Below, in pieces: positions 8,606-16,173 of a stretch of DNA of 37,124 nucleotides. The notes under the pieces are model-generated. The model worked only from the letters and a program-made list of their open reading frames with translations. It was not told where the DNA came from and did not search any database. Made by a program: the position numbers and the translations under genes. Within the stretch, counting starts at the first letter, position 1, and each line of letters starts with the position of its first letter. The stretch comes from Oligoflexia bacterium (GTDB taxonomy: Bacteria > Bdellovibrionota > UBA1018): assembly GCA_014378465.1 (NCBI GenBank), contig JACMNQ010000040.1:1-37124 (forward strand). The letters are read 5' to 3'.

Positions 8606-8797
8606 ATGGCCACTCACCTGATCACTTCGGCCTGCACTCGCTGTGATGCCTGTGCTGCGGTCTGCCCTACGGCGAGCATCTCGTTTGGCGCCACCCAATA
8701 CGTGATTGACCAGGATACGTGCACGGGCTGCGAGATCTGCGTGACGGTCTGTCCGGTGGACGTGATCGTGCCGACTCCGAGGCAACAGCCAGAGTAA
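8606..8797 (+). CDS. 2[4Fe-4S] ferredoxin
   Basis: The 63-residue protein has two complete CxxCxxCxxxCP motifs: Cys10/13/16/20 and Cys39/42/45/49. It is thus a bacterial-type low-potential electron carrier binding two [4Fe-4S] clusters. The C-terminus is only 14 residues beyond the last Cys. The start is ATG at 8606, preceded by GAGGGGGCTGAAGTAG. It directly follows the HDOD-like gene; its redox partner is not in the window. Confidence 0.92.
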   Translation: MATHLITSACTRCDACAAVCPTASISFGATQYVIDQDTCTGCEICVTVCPVDVIVPTPRQQPE

Positions 8798-8858
8798 GTC
8801 TGGATCTTACCCGGCTGAGACAGGAGTATTGAAGACTCTGAATACAGTGCAGCTTTAG

Positions 8859-9476
8859 CTATTCTTGAAAACGAGCGGCGATTTGCTCGTAAAGATCAAT
8901 CAATCCCGGAAAAAGATCGGTCCCATAGCCCGGATCGATGTCTCCGGTGACATTGAGAATTCCGTACCGTGCAAAAGTGCTCAGAGAAGATACCGGAAAT
9001 GAGTGGGCTTTACCGTTCCCCATTCCTTTATCAGCAGACTGGGTCCGCGAAAAAAGGCTTTGATTTCTTTCTCAGAGAGATGATGCTGAGTTTGCAAAGT
9101 GACTACTGACTTATCCCGGTCTTTTCCCAAAAAGGCACTGAGATTGCCATGATATCCTACCCAGCCCTTCTTGATGAATTTCGTAGCTCCCGACGTGAAT
9201 GCGTAATTAGCGCAGGATGAAGCGCAAAATCCATCAACGATTAAGTATAGTTTTTCAGGAAAAAGCTTCATACCCAGACGGACGCCAACTTCAGCATCGC
9301 CGCCAGGAGAATCGACTGTGAGGGTAGTATCACCTTCTTGGTAAACGGCCTTGAATCGATCTGTTTCGCCCGCCTCAATATGTCCTTTGAAACTCAACGC
9401 GGTGGCAGAGCAGCGCGTCCAATCTCCAGCAAGGACCGCTGTCGAACTTAAAAACGAACAGATTGAAAATTTTCAT
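8859..9476 (-). pseudogene. Exported ClpP-like (SDH/COG3904-type) protein, frame broken twice
   Basis: The central frame (8981-9397) encodes a ClpP/crotonase-like core with VDSPGGDAEVG and the GFCASSCANYAF nucleophile segment. It has no good start and its end is abrupt. Upstream, an ATG at 9476 with GGAG five bases before it starts MKIFNLFV. If one T is removed from the T5 run (9450-9454), this continues as LSSTAVLAGDW, a complete signal peptide, and reaches the core in frame. Downstream, a gain of one base near the T6 run (9050-9055) continues the frame as SADKGMGNGKAHSF and then FPGLIDLYEQIAARFQE, to a TAG at 8859. The two shifts cancel, giving one 206-codon gene. The lesions are seen in the sequence; whether they are real mutations or homopolymer errors is not known. 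The family is probably a periplasmic ClpP-like peptidase. Confidence 0.7.
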
Positions 9477-9593
9477 GCCCGCTCCAGGCACCGTGGAGTA
9501 ACCTCAAAGTCAAAGTTTCCGCGGTAAATGTGGCTTCTAAGCTGATGATTTGTAGCTGTTTGAAGTAATCCCGGCAGCGTCAATCGCCCTTTA

Positions 9594-9620
9594 CTCCATG
9601 GGCTCAATCGCCCATGGGAG
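9594..9620. terminator. Inverted repeat at the SNF2 stop codon
   Basis: CTCCATGGGC (9594-9603) pairs with GCCCATGGGAG (9610-9620) with one bulged base. The stop codon of the SNF2 gene (9604-9606) is in the loop. No T-run follows on the minus strand, so an intrinsic terminator is only possible. A second oddity is a direct repeat TCAATCGCCC at 9580-9589 and 9604-9613. Confidence 0.35.
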
Positions 9621-12183
9621 CGGTCAGAAGTTCAAGCAATTCCTGACGGGAGAAAGCCTTGAGTCCAAGCGCGGACTGCTCAATGAGTGCGCCTGAGAGC
9701 TCGACTTTGGATTGAATGATGCTCGCGATGCGGTCTTCAATCGTGCCTGGGATCTGGAGCTTGAAGACCTGTACGCCGCGGGTCTGACCAATGCGGTGCA
9801 AACGATCGGTGGCCTGATTTTCGCGAGCGGGATTCCACCAGCGGTCCATGTGAATGCAGACGCTCGCAGCGGTGAGATCGATCCCGAGACTCCCGGCGAG
9901 CAGGCTGCAAACGAAGACTTTGCACTCGGGATCATCCTGGAATCTCTGGATGCGGACCTGACGATCAGGCGTGTCGCCGCGCAGCTCGGTGTAGCCGATG
10001 CCTTTTTCCTTCAGCATGTGGGTCACGAGATCAATCATGCCCAAGTACTGAGTAAAGACGACGACTTTGAGGTCAGAACCGATGGCTTCAGTGACAAGTT
10101 CATCAAATGCCGTCCATTTGCCGCTCTCCCACGGGTCGAGCTGGGAAGCTTTCTTGATCTTTCCACCCGTGAGATCCGGAAGGCGTGGATGATCGCAGAC
10201 CTGTTTGAGGCGGGTGAGGAGCGCAAGAATGTTGGCGTAGTTGACTTTGCCGCCGCTCTCAAGATCTTCGCGGGCCTTGGCGGCTTCGTTGCTGGCCAGA
10301 AAAGCCCGGTAAGCTTTCTTCTGAACGACGGTCATTTCGCAGAGAATCACTTCTTCGGTCTTTTCCGGAAGCTCGGTCAGAACCTGGGCTTTGGTTCTTC
10401 TGAGAAGAAAGGGCGAGATCAGGCGGCGAAGTGCCGCAGTCTGGGTGTGCGAAGGTTCATCCCGTCCGGCGCCGTAAAGGCGTTTGAAACGGGGCAGGGA
10501 TCCCAGGTAACCGGGAAGAAGAAATTCCATGATCGACCAGAGGTCAGTCGCATGATTCTCGATCGGCGTCCCAGTCATGGCGATGCGGTACTTGCTCTTC
10601 AGCACGCGCGAAGCGCGGGAGCTGATGGTGATCGCGTTCTTGATGGCCTGGGCTTCGTCGAGAATGACAGTGTGCCATTCGCGCTCACGAAGCGAGGCCT
10701 CGCGCTGCAGAATTCCATAAGTGGTGAGCACGACGTTGACGTCGGCTTTCGGGAGCACGCGGCCCTTGCCGTGAAAAACGCTCCATTTGAGTCCAGTCGG
10801 ATATTTTTCGAGCTTCTGGATCCAGGCTGACACGACGGAAGTCGGAGCGATCACGAGTGAGGGGAGCTTGGGTTTGTTTCGTCCCGTGTAGATACTGCTC
10901 ATGATGGCCAGCACCTGGTGAGTTTTTCCGAGACCCATGTCATCGGCGAGCAGTGACGCAAGTCCTCGATGGTAGAGGCTCCACATCCAGGAGACGCCGT
11001 TCTTCTGGTAGTCTCTCAGCTCAAAACCGTAATCCACATCGGGAAGATTGGGAGTGCGCTTCTTTTCAAAAGTTTTTTTCCACTCGAAGAATTCTTTCCA
11101 GTCCTCATCCACGGTGAAGTTGTCCACTCCCAGCTCCAAACTCAGGCGGTAGGCGGAAAGCGGGTGCAGAGGATATTCATCATCATCGTGCAGGTAGGAA
11201 AATCCGGGGGGGGCGAAGGCGGCTTTCGGGCCGTCAGTCGCGGCCACGCCGCTGCGATTGGCGTACTGGGACAGAAGAAGGAGTGATTTCTCGAATTTAT
11301 AGAGCGTGTCGTCTTTCCAGACGTAGTGGGCGCTCAGCCGGCCCAGCGCGGAGAGCTTTTCGAGCTCCTCGGAGTTGAATTTCACTTTCCCGTTGTCGAA
11401 TTCATAGGTCAGAACACGGCTTTTTTCGCGTTTGCTGCCGATGTTCAGGGAAATGAGGCGAAGGGGCGTGGCATCGAGCTTCACCTGGAGATTTTCGTGA
11501 AAGACGATCTGGGATTTGTATTCGTGACCGAGAAGTTTCGCCAGATTCTCGAGCGCTGCCTGACCCTGGTAGATGATCTTGGCGGCGTGAACGTTCTGCA
11601 GGACCGGAATGAACTCGTGCAGGAGTTTCAAGTAGAAGTGCTGAGTCGTTCTCCAGACGTTCGGTTCATGCTGGCGAATGAGCTGCACGAAAGTTTCGAC
11701 CTGAGGCGTATTCTTGTCCGGATGAGGGTAGCGCAGGGCTGGTTCCACCGAAATCGCGGCCAGTACTTTGCCCTGATAGATGGCTCTCACGAAAGCGACG
11801 GGTTCGGCGCTGATGGATTTGGGAACTGCGGGCTTTTCGGCTTCGAGGCTGTCGGCTTCATCGAGAATCGCCATGCCCTCGTCAGGCCCGCCGATCCCGG
11901 AGCGGAGAAGACTCCCGCGTTCAATGATCCAGTTGCTCAGGGCGGCGACGTGGCGGCAGTGACGTTCGTACATCCCGTGTGCGGAGCAGGAGCACTTGGA
12001 GCTGAGAATGGTGCCTTTTTCGATCAGAATGGTCGTGTCCGTGGATTCAGTATCGACCACTTTGGCGGAAACGAGGTTGCGCTTGAGGCGAACTGAGGAG
12101 ACGCGATTCTCACGAAAAAAGGCCTGACCTTTTTTCCAAGTCATGGGCTGAAAGTCGCGTTTGATCTGGTTGATAAATAGCAT
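9604..12183 (-). CDS. SWIM zinc-finger SNF2/Rad54-like helicase
   Basis: This is a bacterial SNF2-family DNA-dependent ATPase of 859 residues from the ATG at 12183. An N-terminal SWIM zinc finger has ligands Cys64, Cys66, Cys76 and His78 (CSCSAH...HCRH). A long bridging region follows, then the two RecA-like lobes. Motif I is DDMGLGKT (GLGKT at 417-421), motif II is DEAQ at 509-512, motif III is MTGTPIEN, and the second lobe has VVVFTQY, LLAGSLGIDLTAAS, and motif VI ATDRLHRIGQ. Such proteins translocate on double-stranded DNA; the bacterial role is poorly defined. The frame is open to a TTG at 12261, but ATG 12183 begins a more natural N-terminus (MLFINQIKRDF). It appears to be monocistronic. 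Confidence 0.88.
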   Translation of the reverse strand: MLFINQIKRDFQPMTWKKGQAFFRENRVSSVRLKRNLVSAKVVDTESTDTTILIEKGTILSSKCSCSAHGMYERHCRHVAALSNWIIERGSLLRSGIGGPDEGMAILDEADSLEAEKPAVPKSISAEPVAFVRAIYQGKVLAAISVEPALRYPHPDKNTPQVETFVQLIRQHEPNVWRTTQHFYLKLLHEFIPVLQNVHAAKIIYQGQAALENLAKLLGHEYKSQIVFHENLQVKLDATPLRLISLNIGSKREKSRVLTYEFDNGKVKFNSEELEKLSALGRLSAHYVWKDDTLYKFEKSLLLLSQYANRSGVAATDGPKAAFAPPGFSYLHDDDEYPLHPLSAYRLSLELGVDNFTVDEDWKEFFEWKKTFEKKRTPNLPDVDYGFELRDYQKNGVSWMWSLYHRGLASLLADDMGLGKTHQVLAIMSSIYTGRNKPKLPSLVIAPTSVVSAWIQKLEKYPTGLKWSVFHGKGRVLPKADVNVVLTTYGILQREASLREREWHTVILDEAQAIKNAITISSRASRVLKSKYRIAMTGTPIENHATDLWSIMEFLLPGYLGSLPRFKRLYGAGRDEPSHTQTAALRRLISPFLLRRTKAQVLTELPEKTEEVILCEMTVVQKKAYRAFLASNEAAKAREDLESGGKVNYANILALLTRLKQVCDHPRLPDLTGGKIKKASQLDPWESGKWTAFDELVTEAIGSDLKVVVFTQYLGMIDLVTHMLKEKGIGYTELRGDTPDRQVRIQRFQDDPECKVFVCSLLAGSLGIDLTAASVCIHMDRWWNPARENQATDRLHRIGQTRGVQVFKLQIPGTIEDRIASIIQSKVELSGALIEQSALGLKAFSRQELLELLTAPMGD

Positions 12184-12278
12184 TTGGAGCGATCCAGCAT
12201 AACAGGCTTGAGTTTTTAATGCTCTAAATTTAAACGGGCTGAGTGTTAAGTCGTCTGTCAATTACTTTACTGCGTTCG

Positions 12279-12316
12279 GATGATTTCAAGCGCGGTTCCG
12301 CATTCTTGAAATCATC
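12279..12316. promoter_or_regulatory. 12-bp perfect inverted repeat upstream of the SNF2 gene
   Basis: GATGATTTCAAG (12279-12290) and CTTGAAATCATC (12305-12316) are exact reverse complements. The 14-base spacer itself contains GCGG-TT-CCGC. It lies about 96 bp upstream of the proposed SNF2 start. No T-tract follows on either strand, which argues against a simple terminator. It may be an operator or a structured leader. Confidence 0.5.
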
Positions 12317-12390
12317 GCGCGCCTGCACACGCAATCGCACTTTCCTATCAGGCTGAAGTGACTCCCCTTCGCACCGCTCTCTCAGAAATA

Positions 12391-12430
12391 AAAGCCCCTC
12401 GGTCACTCACAATAAGTGCCGAAGGGCTTT
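12391..12430 (-). terminator. Strong hairpin with T-rich tail on the minus strand
   Basis: The arms AAAGCCCCTCGG-T-CACT (12391-12407) and AGTGCCGAAGGGCTTT (12415-12430) pair over 15 bp with one mismatch and one bulge around a 7-base loop. On the minus strand the stem ends in GGGGCTTTTATTT, a good intrinsic terminator. No minus-strand protein gene ends here, so it suggests a non-coding transcript from the right. Confidence 0.6.
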
Positions 12431-12447
12431 CAAGAGAGAGAGAGAGG

Positions 12448-12655
12448 AGTATGAGCCGCGTCTTGCGGTCGGGGTCCCATGTGCAGGACGAGTGCCACCC
12501 TTTCCAGACTCCAGGGCGGCACTGGAGCGGTTCACCCTGCGCGAAGTCCTGACACCTGTATTCTTCTTGGTCAGAAAAGCGACTTTCAGCGGAGGGGGTG
12601 GAGGTAAAATAGACTGGCTGCGCCAAGGCGGGCAGAGGTTGAGCCGGCTCTTGCA
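12448..12655 (-). ncRNA. Candidate structured non-coding RNA
   Basis: This stretch has no convincing protein gene but is dense in nested complementarity on the minus strand. GTG(T)CAGGAC pairs with GTCCTGCAC (9 bp with a bulge). Inside it GTGCCGCCC pairs with GGGTGGCAC (9 bp, one G-U), with an alternative CTCCAG/CTGGAG. At the ends GAGCCG can pair with CGGCTC. A minus-strand terminator at 12391-12430 closes the unit, with a GA/CT microsatellite (12433-12447) between. I compared it by eye with RNase P, 6S, SRP, tmRNA, FMN, TPP and cyclic-di-GMP-I riboswitches and found no match. The boundaries are approximate. Confidence 0.35.
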
Positions 12656-12713
12656 TTCATAACGCAGCGTGAGAGCACTTCCCCTTTGACAGGCATCGGT
12701 CTCAAAAGTACCC

Positions 12714-13220
12714 ATGAAGACGATGATGGACACGACTTTTCTCAGACAACGCGCTCTCGCTCTTTGGAACGAAGGCCAGCAGTTTCATGTCCAGGGGGAC
12801 AAGACTGGATTGATGCGCGCCATCGATCTCTATACCAAGTCGATCGAGATCTATCCAACTGCTGAAGCCTACACGTTCCGTGGCTGGGCCTACAGTTTTC
12901 AGAAGAAATACGACCTGGCCATCCAGGAATGCAAGACTGCCATCGCGATCGACCCCGCCTTTGGAAACGCCTACAATGACATCGGCACTTACCTGATGGC
13001 AGTGGACAAGAACGAAGACGCCATCACCTGGTTTGAGCAGGCCAAGGCGGCCAAACGCTATGACACTCGCCACTACCCGTTCATGAACCTCGGCCGTCTC
13101 TATGCTTCCAAGGGAATGCTTCTGCGGGCGATTCATGAATTCGAGGGTGCGCTTGAGTTCTGTCCGGGTGAACCCGGCTGCAAGGCGGCCATCGGTGAAA
13201 TCAAGAATCTCCTGAACTGA
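12714..13220 (+). CDS. TPR-repeat protein
   Basis: The 168-residue protein consists of three to four tetratricopeptide repeats: RAIDLYTKSIEIYPTAEAY, LAIQECKTAIAIDPAFGNAY, DAITWFEQAKAAKRYD and RAIHEFEGALEFCPGEP. No signal peptide or membrane segment is seen, so it is a cytoplasmic protein-protein interaction module with unknown partner. Several ATGs are clustered at the start (12714, 12723, 12726); the true start could be any of these. A TTGACA (12687-12692) lies just upstream, but too close to the start for a normal leader. A hairpin follows the stop. Confidence 0.82.
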   Translation: MKTMMDTTFLRQRALALWNEGQQFHVQGDKTGLMRAIDLYTKSIEIYPTAEAYTFRGWAYSFQKKYDLAIQECKTAIAIDPAFGNAYNDIGTYLMAVDKNEDAITWFEQAKAAKRYDTRHYPFMNLGRLYASKGMLLRAIHEFEGALEFCPGEPGCKAAIGEIKNLLN

Positions 13221-13261
13221 AAAAAGCTCCGATGATCTGAAAGTTCAGACGACCGGAGCTT
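13220..13261 (-). terminator. Intrinsic terminator between convergent genes
   Basis: AAGCTCCG (13224-13231) pairs with CGGAGCTT (13254-13261), and an inner TCTGAA-AG-TTCAGA extends the stem. On the minus strand the hairpin is followed by a T6 run, so it ends the 78-aa gene. It begins at the stop codon of the plus-strand TPR gene and may serve both. Confidence 0.8.
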
Positions 13262-13310
13262 GATCAAAATTTCAGGAGTTGCCCCCTCCCCTCGGAGGAA
13301 AGGGGAGCGA

Positions 13311-13547
13311 TCAGCAGCTTGCGTTCAGTTCGGTGTAAAGACGCTTGAGAGCGTCAGTCGCAGCTTCATTCGGAATGAATTCTTCAGCGTCCTGCTCTTC
13401 GAACTTCCGCTGAATCATCTGGATCTGAGTCTCGGCATCGGGAAACTTCTTCTTGATGAAGAAGGCCTGTTGGTTCCAGATCTCCAGCATTCTTTCTTCC
13501 GGTGTGGGTTTCTTCTCGTTTTCTTTTCTTCTGCCGATTCGTGCCAT
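13311..13547 (-). CDS. Small hydrophilic protein, unknown
   Basis: The 78-residue protein is highly charged and helical (ARIGRRKENEKKPTPEERML, later QIQMIQRKFEEQDAEEF), with no signal peptide. I do not recognise the family. The gene is well supported. ATG at 13547 has a strong GGAGG Shine-Dalgarno eight bases upstream, an intrinsic terminator follows the stop, and the leader contains competing hairpins. It may be a small regulatory or adaptor protein. Confidence 0.75.
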   Translation of the reverse strand: MARIGRRKENEKKPTPEERMLEIWNQQAFFIKKKFPDAETQIQMIQRKFEEQDAEEFIPNEAATDALKRLYTELNASC

Positions 13548-13575
13548 GTTGATCCCTCCGTGGTAGGCGCGATTG

Positions 13576-13649
13576 ACTGAGAATGAGATTGAACTCCCCC
13601 GAGCTCAATCACTTCTCAGTACACATGAAGGTGCACTGAGAAGTGCACC
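13576..13649 (-). promoter_or_regulatory. Leader with mutually exclusive hairpins
   Basis: On the minus strand, upstream of the 78-aa gene, the segment ACTGAGAAGTG (plus 13610-13620) can pair with CACTTCTCAGT upstream (13635-13645, 11 bp perfect). It can instead pair with CATTCTCAGT downstream (13576-13585), enclosing a GATTGAGCTC-GGGG-GAGTTCAATC stem (13587-13610). A further hairpin GGTGCAC-TTCTCA-GTGCACC (13630-13649) competes for the first segment. This 1:2 versus 2:3 geometry is typical of attenuators and riboswitch expression platforms. It may instead simply terminate the TolC operon. Confidence 0.45.
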
Positions 13650-13730
13650 TGGTGACTGCTCACCCGACGGATGTCCGGTGCGTAGGAGATGATATCCAGC
13701 GGGTAAATAAGCGCCAGATAATAATGCCCG

Positions 13731-15089
13731 TCAGGAACTTGACGACGAAGCCTGCGCGATCTGGGCTGAGCGTTTGCCTGAAACGATCTCGAGTTGAATG
13801 AGATCGAGTTGAACATTCACCCGAGCGCGGTCCAGAGTTCTCCTGCTCAGCCGATAACTCTGAAGTGAATTCAGAACATCGATGTTCGTGGTGAGTCCCA
13901 GGCCGTAATCCTTTCGGGTCTGCAGGTAATTGCGCTCGAAAAGAGACTGAGTGCGGTCCAGTGATTCGACCTGCGCTTCATCCGCCATGAGCTGTTCATG
14001 AAACACTCGGACATCTCTCTCCGCAAGCCGTCGATTCGAAGCGGTCTGAAGTTCAGCCACCCTCCTCTGGGAGATGGCGGTTCTCACCTGAGACTGAATC
14101 GTGCCCCCTGCGAAGATCGGAAGTGTGAGCCCCAGCGTGGCGTCCCAGTCCGAAGCGGCGCTCACGCCTGAGTGCTTCAGGTAGTAATTCGCCGTCAGAT
14201 CCGCGCTGGGAAGGTGAGCGCCTCTCGCGCCCGTGACAGCCTCGTCCGCGGCCTCCGTCTGGAGCACGCCGGCCTTGATGTCGGGACGGTTCTCGAGAGT
14301 GGAAAGGTATTTTTCGACAGACTGTTTGGAGGAGATGGTCAGATCAAGTGGCTTCAGGAGAGTATTCTCGTCAAAGCTCGTGAGGTAGGTCAAAGCCTGG
14401 CGCGCGCTCTTCAGCTGGCCTCGCACAAGATCCTGATTCGCGAGGAGCTGAGCTTCAGCGGACTGCAGAGTCAGGCTGTCGTTGAGTCGTGAACGCCCGA
14501 TCTTCACGCGGCGGTTGAGCTCCTTGATGTTGTCTTCGTAGAGATCCAGTTCGGATCGGATGTTCTTCAGATCCTGTTCAACGCTGAGGATGGTCAGGTA
14601 GTTCTGCGCGACTTCCTGGTAGAGCTGCAGAAGGGCCTGCTGCTTGAGCTGTTCCTGCGCTTCACTCAGTTTCCTGCTCTGCCTCAGAAAAGCGAACTCG
14701 CGAAATCCTCTGAACAGCGGCTGCTGCGCAGTCAGACGCACGTTGGTCTGCGACGAAGGAGAGACATTGCGACTGATGACCGAGTTGACGTCTTCCTGGC
14801 GAAAGTACGAAGCATTGAGGTTGAGGCTCGGGAAAATGCTCCCACGCGCCTGCTTGTAACGCTCGAGAGTCTGCGTCTCAAGCTCTCCCTGGATCTGAGC
14901 GATTTCACTGTGCTGAACGGCAGCGGCGAAAACCTCATCCAGAGATTTCGTGTCAGCTGTCACGTTCGCTGCCGCACTCGGCGCATTTCCGGCTGCAAAG
15001 AGAGACGGGATGTCCACCGGGGAGAGAAGGATGAGAAGCAGTGTTCCCATGAAAATCACGAGCGATCGCGGAGCGAAATGACGAATCAT
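13731..15089 (-). CDS. TolC-family outer-membrane efflux channel
   Basis: The 452-residue protein has a signal peptide (about 1-33, hydrophobic ending SLFAAGNA) and then the two-fold repeated long helices of the outer membrane efflux protein family. Signs are SLNLNASYFRQEDV and its second-half counterpart SADLTANYYLKHSG, LTAQQPLFRGF and LTLPIFAGGTIQSQVRTA, and the long coiled-coil helices rich in Gln, Glu and Leu. The trimer forms the outer-membrane exit duct of tripartite efflux or type I secretion. No adaptor or inner-membrane pump is adjacent. It is preceded by a metzincin lipoprotein gene 22 bp away, so it could help export a protein of that operon, but this is inference. Confidence 0.9.
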   Translation of the reverse strand: MIRHFAPRSLVIFMGTLLLILLSPVDIPSLFAAGNAPSAAANVTADTKSLDEVFAAAVQHSEIAQIQGELETQTLERYKQARGSIFPSLNLNASYFRQEDVNSVISRNVSPSSQTNVRLTAQQPLFRGFREFAFLRQSRKLSEAQEQLKQQALLQLYQEVAQNYLTILSVEQDLKNIRSELDLYEDNIKELNRRVKIGRSRLNDSLTLQSAEAQLLANQDLVRGQLKSARQALTYLTSFDENTLLKPLDLTISSKQSVEKYLSTLENRPDIKAGVLQTEAADEAVTGARGAHLPSADLTANYYLKHSGVSAASDWDATLGLTLPIFAGGTIQSQVRTAISQRRVAELQTASNRRLAERDVRVFHEQLMADEAQVESLDRTQSLFERNYLQTRKDYGLGLTTNIDVLNSLQSYRLSRRTLDRARVNVQLDLIQLEIVSGKRSAQIAQASSSSS

Positions 15090-15111
15090 CCTTCAATGAT
15101 AGCTGAGCTGA

Positions 15112-16143
15112 TTATTCGCCGCCACTGCGATCTGGCTGCAACACTTTTGCCCAAAACGCTTTCGCGGCCCATCGAGCGGATGCGCATTGGGAGCGTGTCA
15201 GTTTTGTGGAATCCGAATAGATGAGCGGATTCATCAGGTCTTCAGAGTCACTGACATGATCCAGACTCAGATAATGGCCAAGCTCATGCGCGATGATGTT
15301 GGGATCATGAGCCACGCGTCGTTCAATGATCGCACCCTGTTCGGCATCTCCCGGGAGATTGGTCCAGGCGTTGGCCCATGTATTTCCGAGACTCCCGCTG
15401 CGATTCCAATTGCTGGTCGCCACGATGAGGAGATGCCGATCATCGGCGAACGTTCTGCGGATTCTGGACAGCTCCTGATAATCGGTCGTCGTGGATCTGA
15501 GGCGATAGCGAACCGGATCAATGACTGAATAGTCATCCAGTTGAAATTCAATGCCGCAACTCGACCAGATCTGATTGGCCTGATCGAGTGCTTTGAGGAC
15601 CTGCTCGTGGTCTGGTCCTGAAGCATGCCGATCCTGATAGGTGACGTACTTGAGATTCAGACAGAGATTTCGCGGATCGGCATTTCTGCAGGGATGCGCG
15701 ACCGCGATCCCCGGCAGGCTGAGATCCCCATCCCGGAGATCCTCGTTCGGGAAGTCCTCTCCTGGAAGGTCTTCTTCAGGACGGCTTCCTCCCGGATGCC
15801 CTCCATGCGAGGTTTTGACAGGCCAGTCCGGGCGATCCGACTGTTGATTCATTTCCCTTTTTTTTCCGTGCTGGGTGGGCTTGCCTCCGTAGTTCACGGG
15901 ATCCAGGTTCGGCGCAGGTGGACGCAGTGTCGGAATGGGCGGCGTGATCTCACGCGAACTCTGATCCGTTCGAATCACGGACCGCGCCGCCGGAGCCGTA
16001 TTCGACTGCACGGGGCTGTTCCGGTAGTCGAGAGGTTCACATCCCGTGGTCAGGACAGTGAAAGCGGCGGTGAGGCCACTCGCGACCAGGACTGATTTCA
16101 AATTTCTGCAAGCGAGTGTGATCATGGCGGGGAAAACATGCAA
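15112..16143 (-). CDS. Metzincin-like zinc metalloprotease lipoprotein
   Basis: The product has 343 residues. The signal peptide ends in a lipobox (VLTTGC, Cys35). A low-complexity Pro/acidic linker runs to about residue 145 (it includes PEEDLPGEDFPNEDL). The catalytic domain has the extended zinc motif HExxHxxxxxH as HELGHYLSLDH (His286, His290, His296) and a Met-turn candidate in DLMNP (Met304). A Cys pair (about 152 and 161) precedes the domain. It is expected to be a surface or periplasmic endopeptidase tethered by lipid. It is a paralogue of the gene at 21151-21960. It lies between a thioredoxin-like gene (30 bp) and tolC (22 bp). Confidence 0.83.
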   Translation of the reverse strand: MHVFPAMITLACRNLKSVLVASGLTAAFTVLTTGCEPLDYRNSPVQSNTAPAARSVIRTDQSSREITPPIPTLRPPAPNLDPVNYGGKPTQHGKKREMNQQSDRPDWPVKTSHGGHPGGSRPEEDLPGEDFPNEDLRDGDLSLPGIAVAHPCRNADPRNLCLNLKYVTYQDRHASGPDHEQVLKALDQANQIWSSCGIEFQLDDYSVIDPVRYRLRSTTTDYQELSRIRRTFADDRHLLIVATSNWNRSGSLGNTWANAWTNLPGDAEQGAIIERRVAHDPNIIAHELGHYLSLDHVSDSEDLMNPLIYSDSTKLTRSQCASARWAAKAFWAKVLQPDRSGGE

Positions 16144-16173
16144 AATGACTGTCCTGCATCCAGAATGCGACGC

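Noticed and set aside
12480..12600. Resemblance to FMN or cyclic-di-GMP-I riboswitches (GCAGGGTGAA)
   Set aside because: Only a short core matches; the other conserved segments of both riboswitches are missing.
12687..12692. TTGACA as promoter of the TPR gene
   Set aside because: A -10 box at correct spacing would overlap the start codon, so the match is probably chance.
12407..12733. Overlapping open frames on the minus strand in the intergenic region
   Set aside because: The encoded peptides are low-complexity (Arg/Ser/Pro-rich), lack Shine-Dalgarno sites and overlap the strong hairpins. They look like chance open frames.
13616..13816. Minus-strand frame of 66 codons running past the TolC stop
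   Set aside because: The last 40 codons look gene-like (VPDGHYYLALIYPLDIISY), but the upstream part is the wrong frame of tolC, no start is visible, and the end falls in the hairpin region. It may be a remnant, but I cannot support it as a gene.
13731..16143. A type I secretion system around tolC
   Set aside because: There is no ABC exporter or membrane-fusion gene nearby, only the outer-membrane component.
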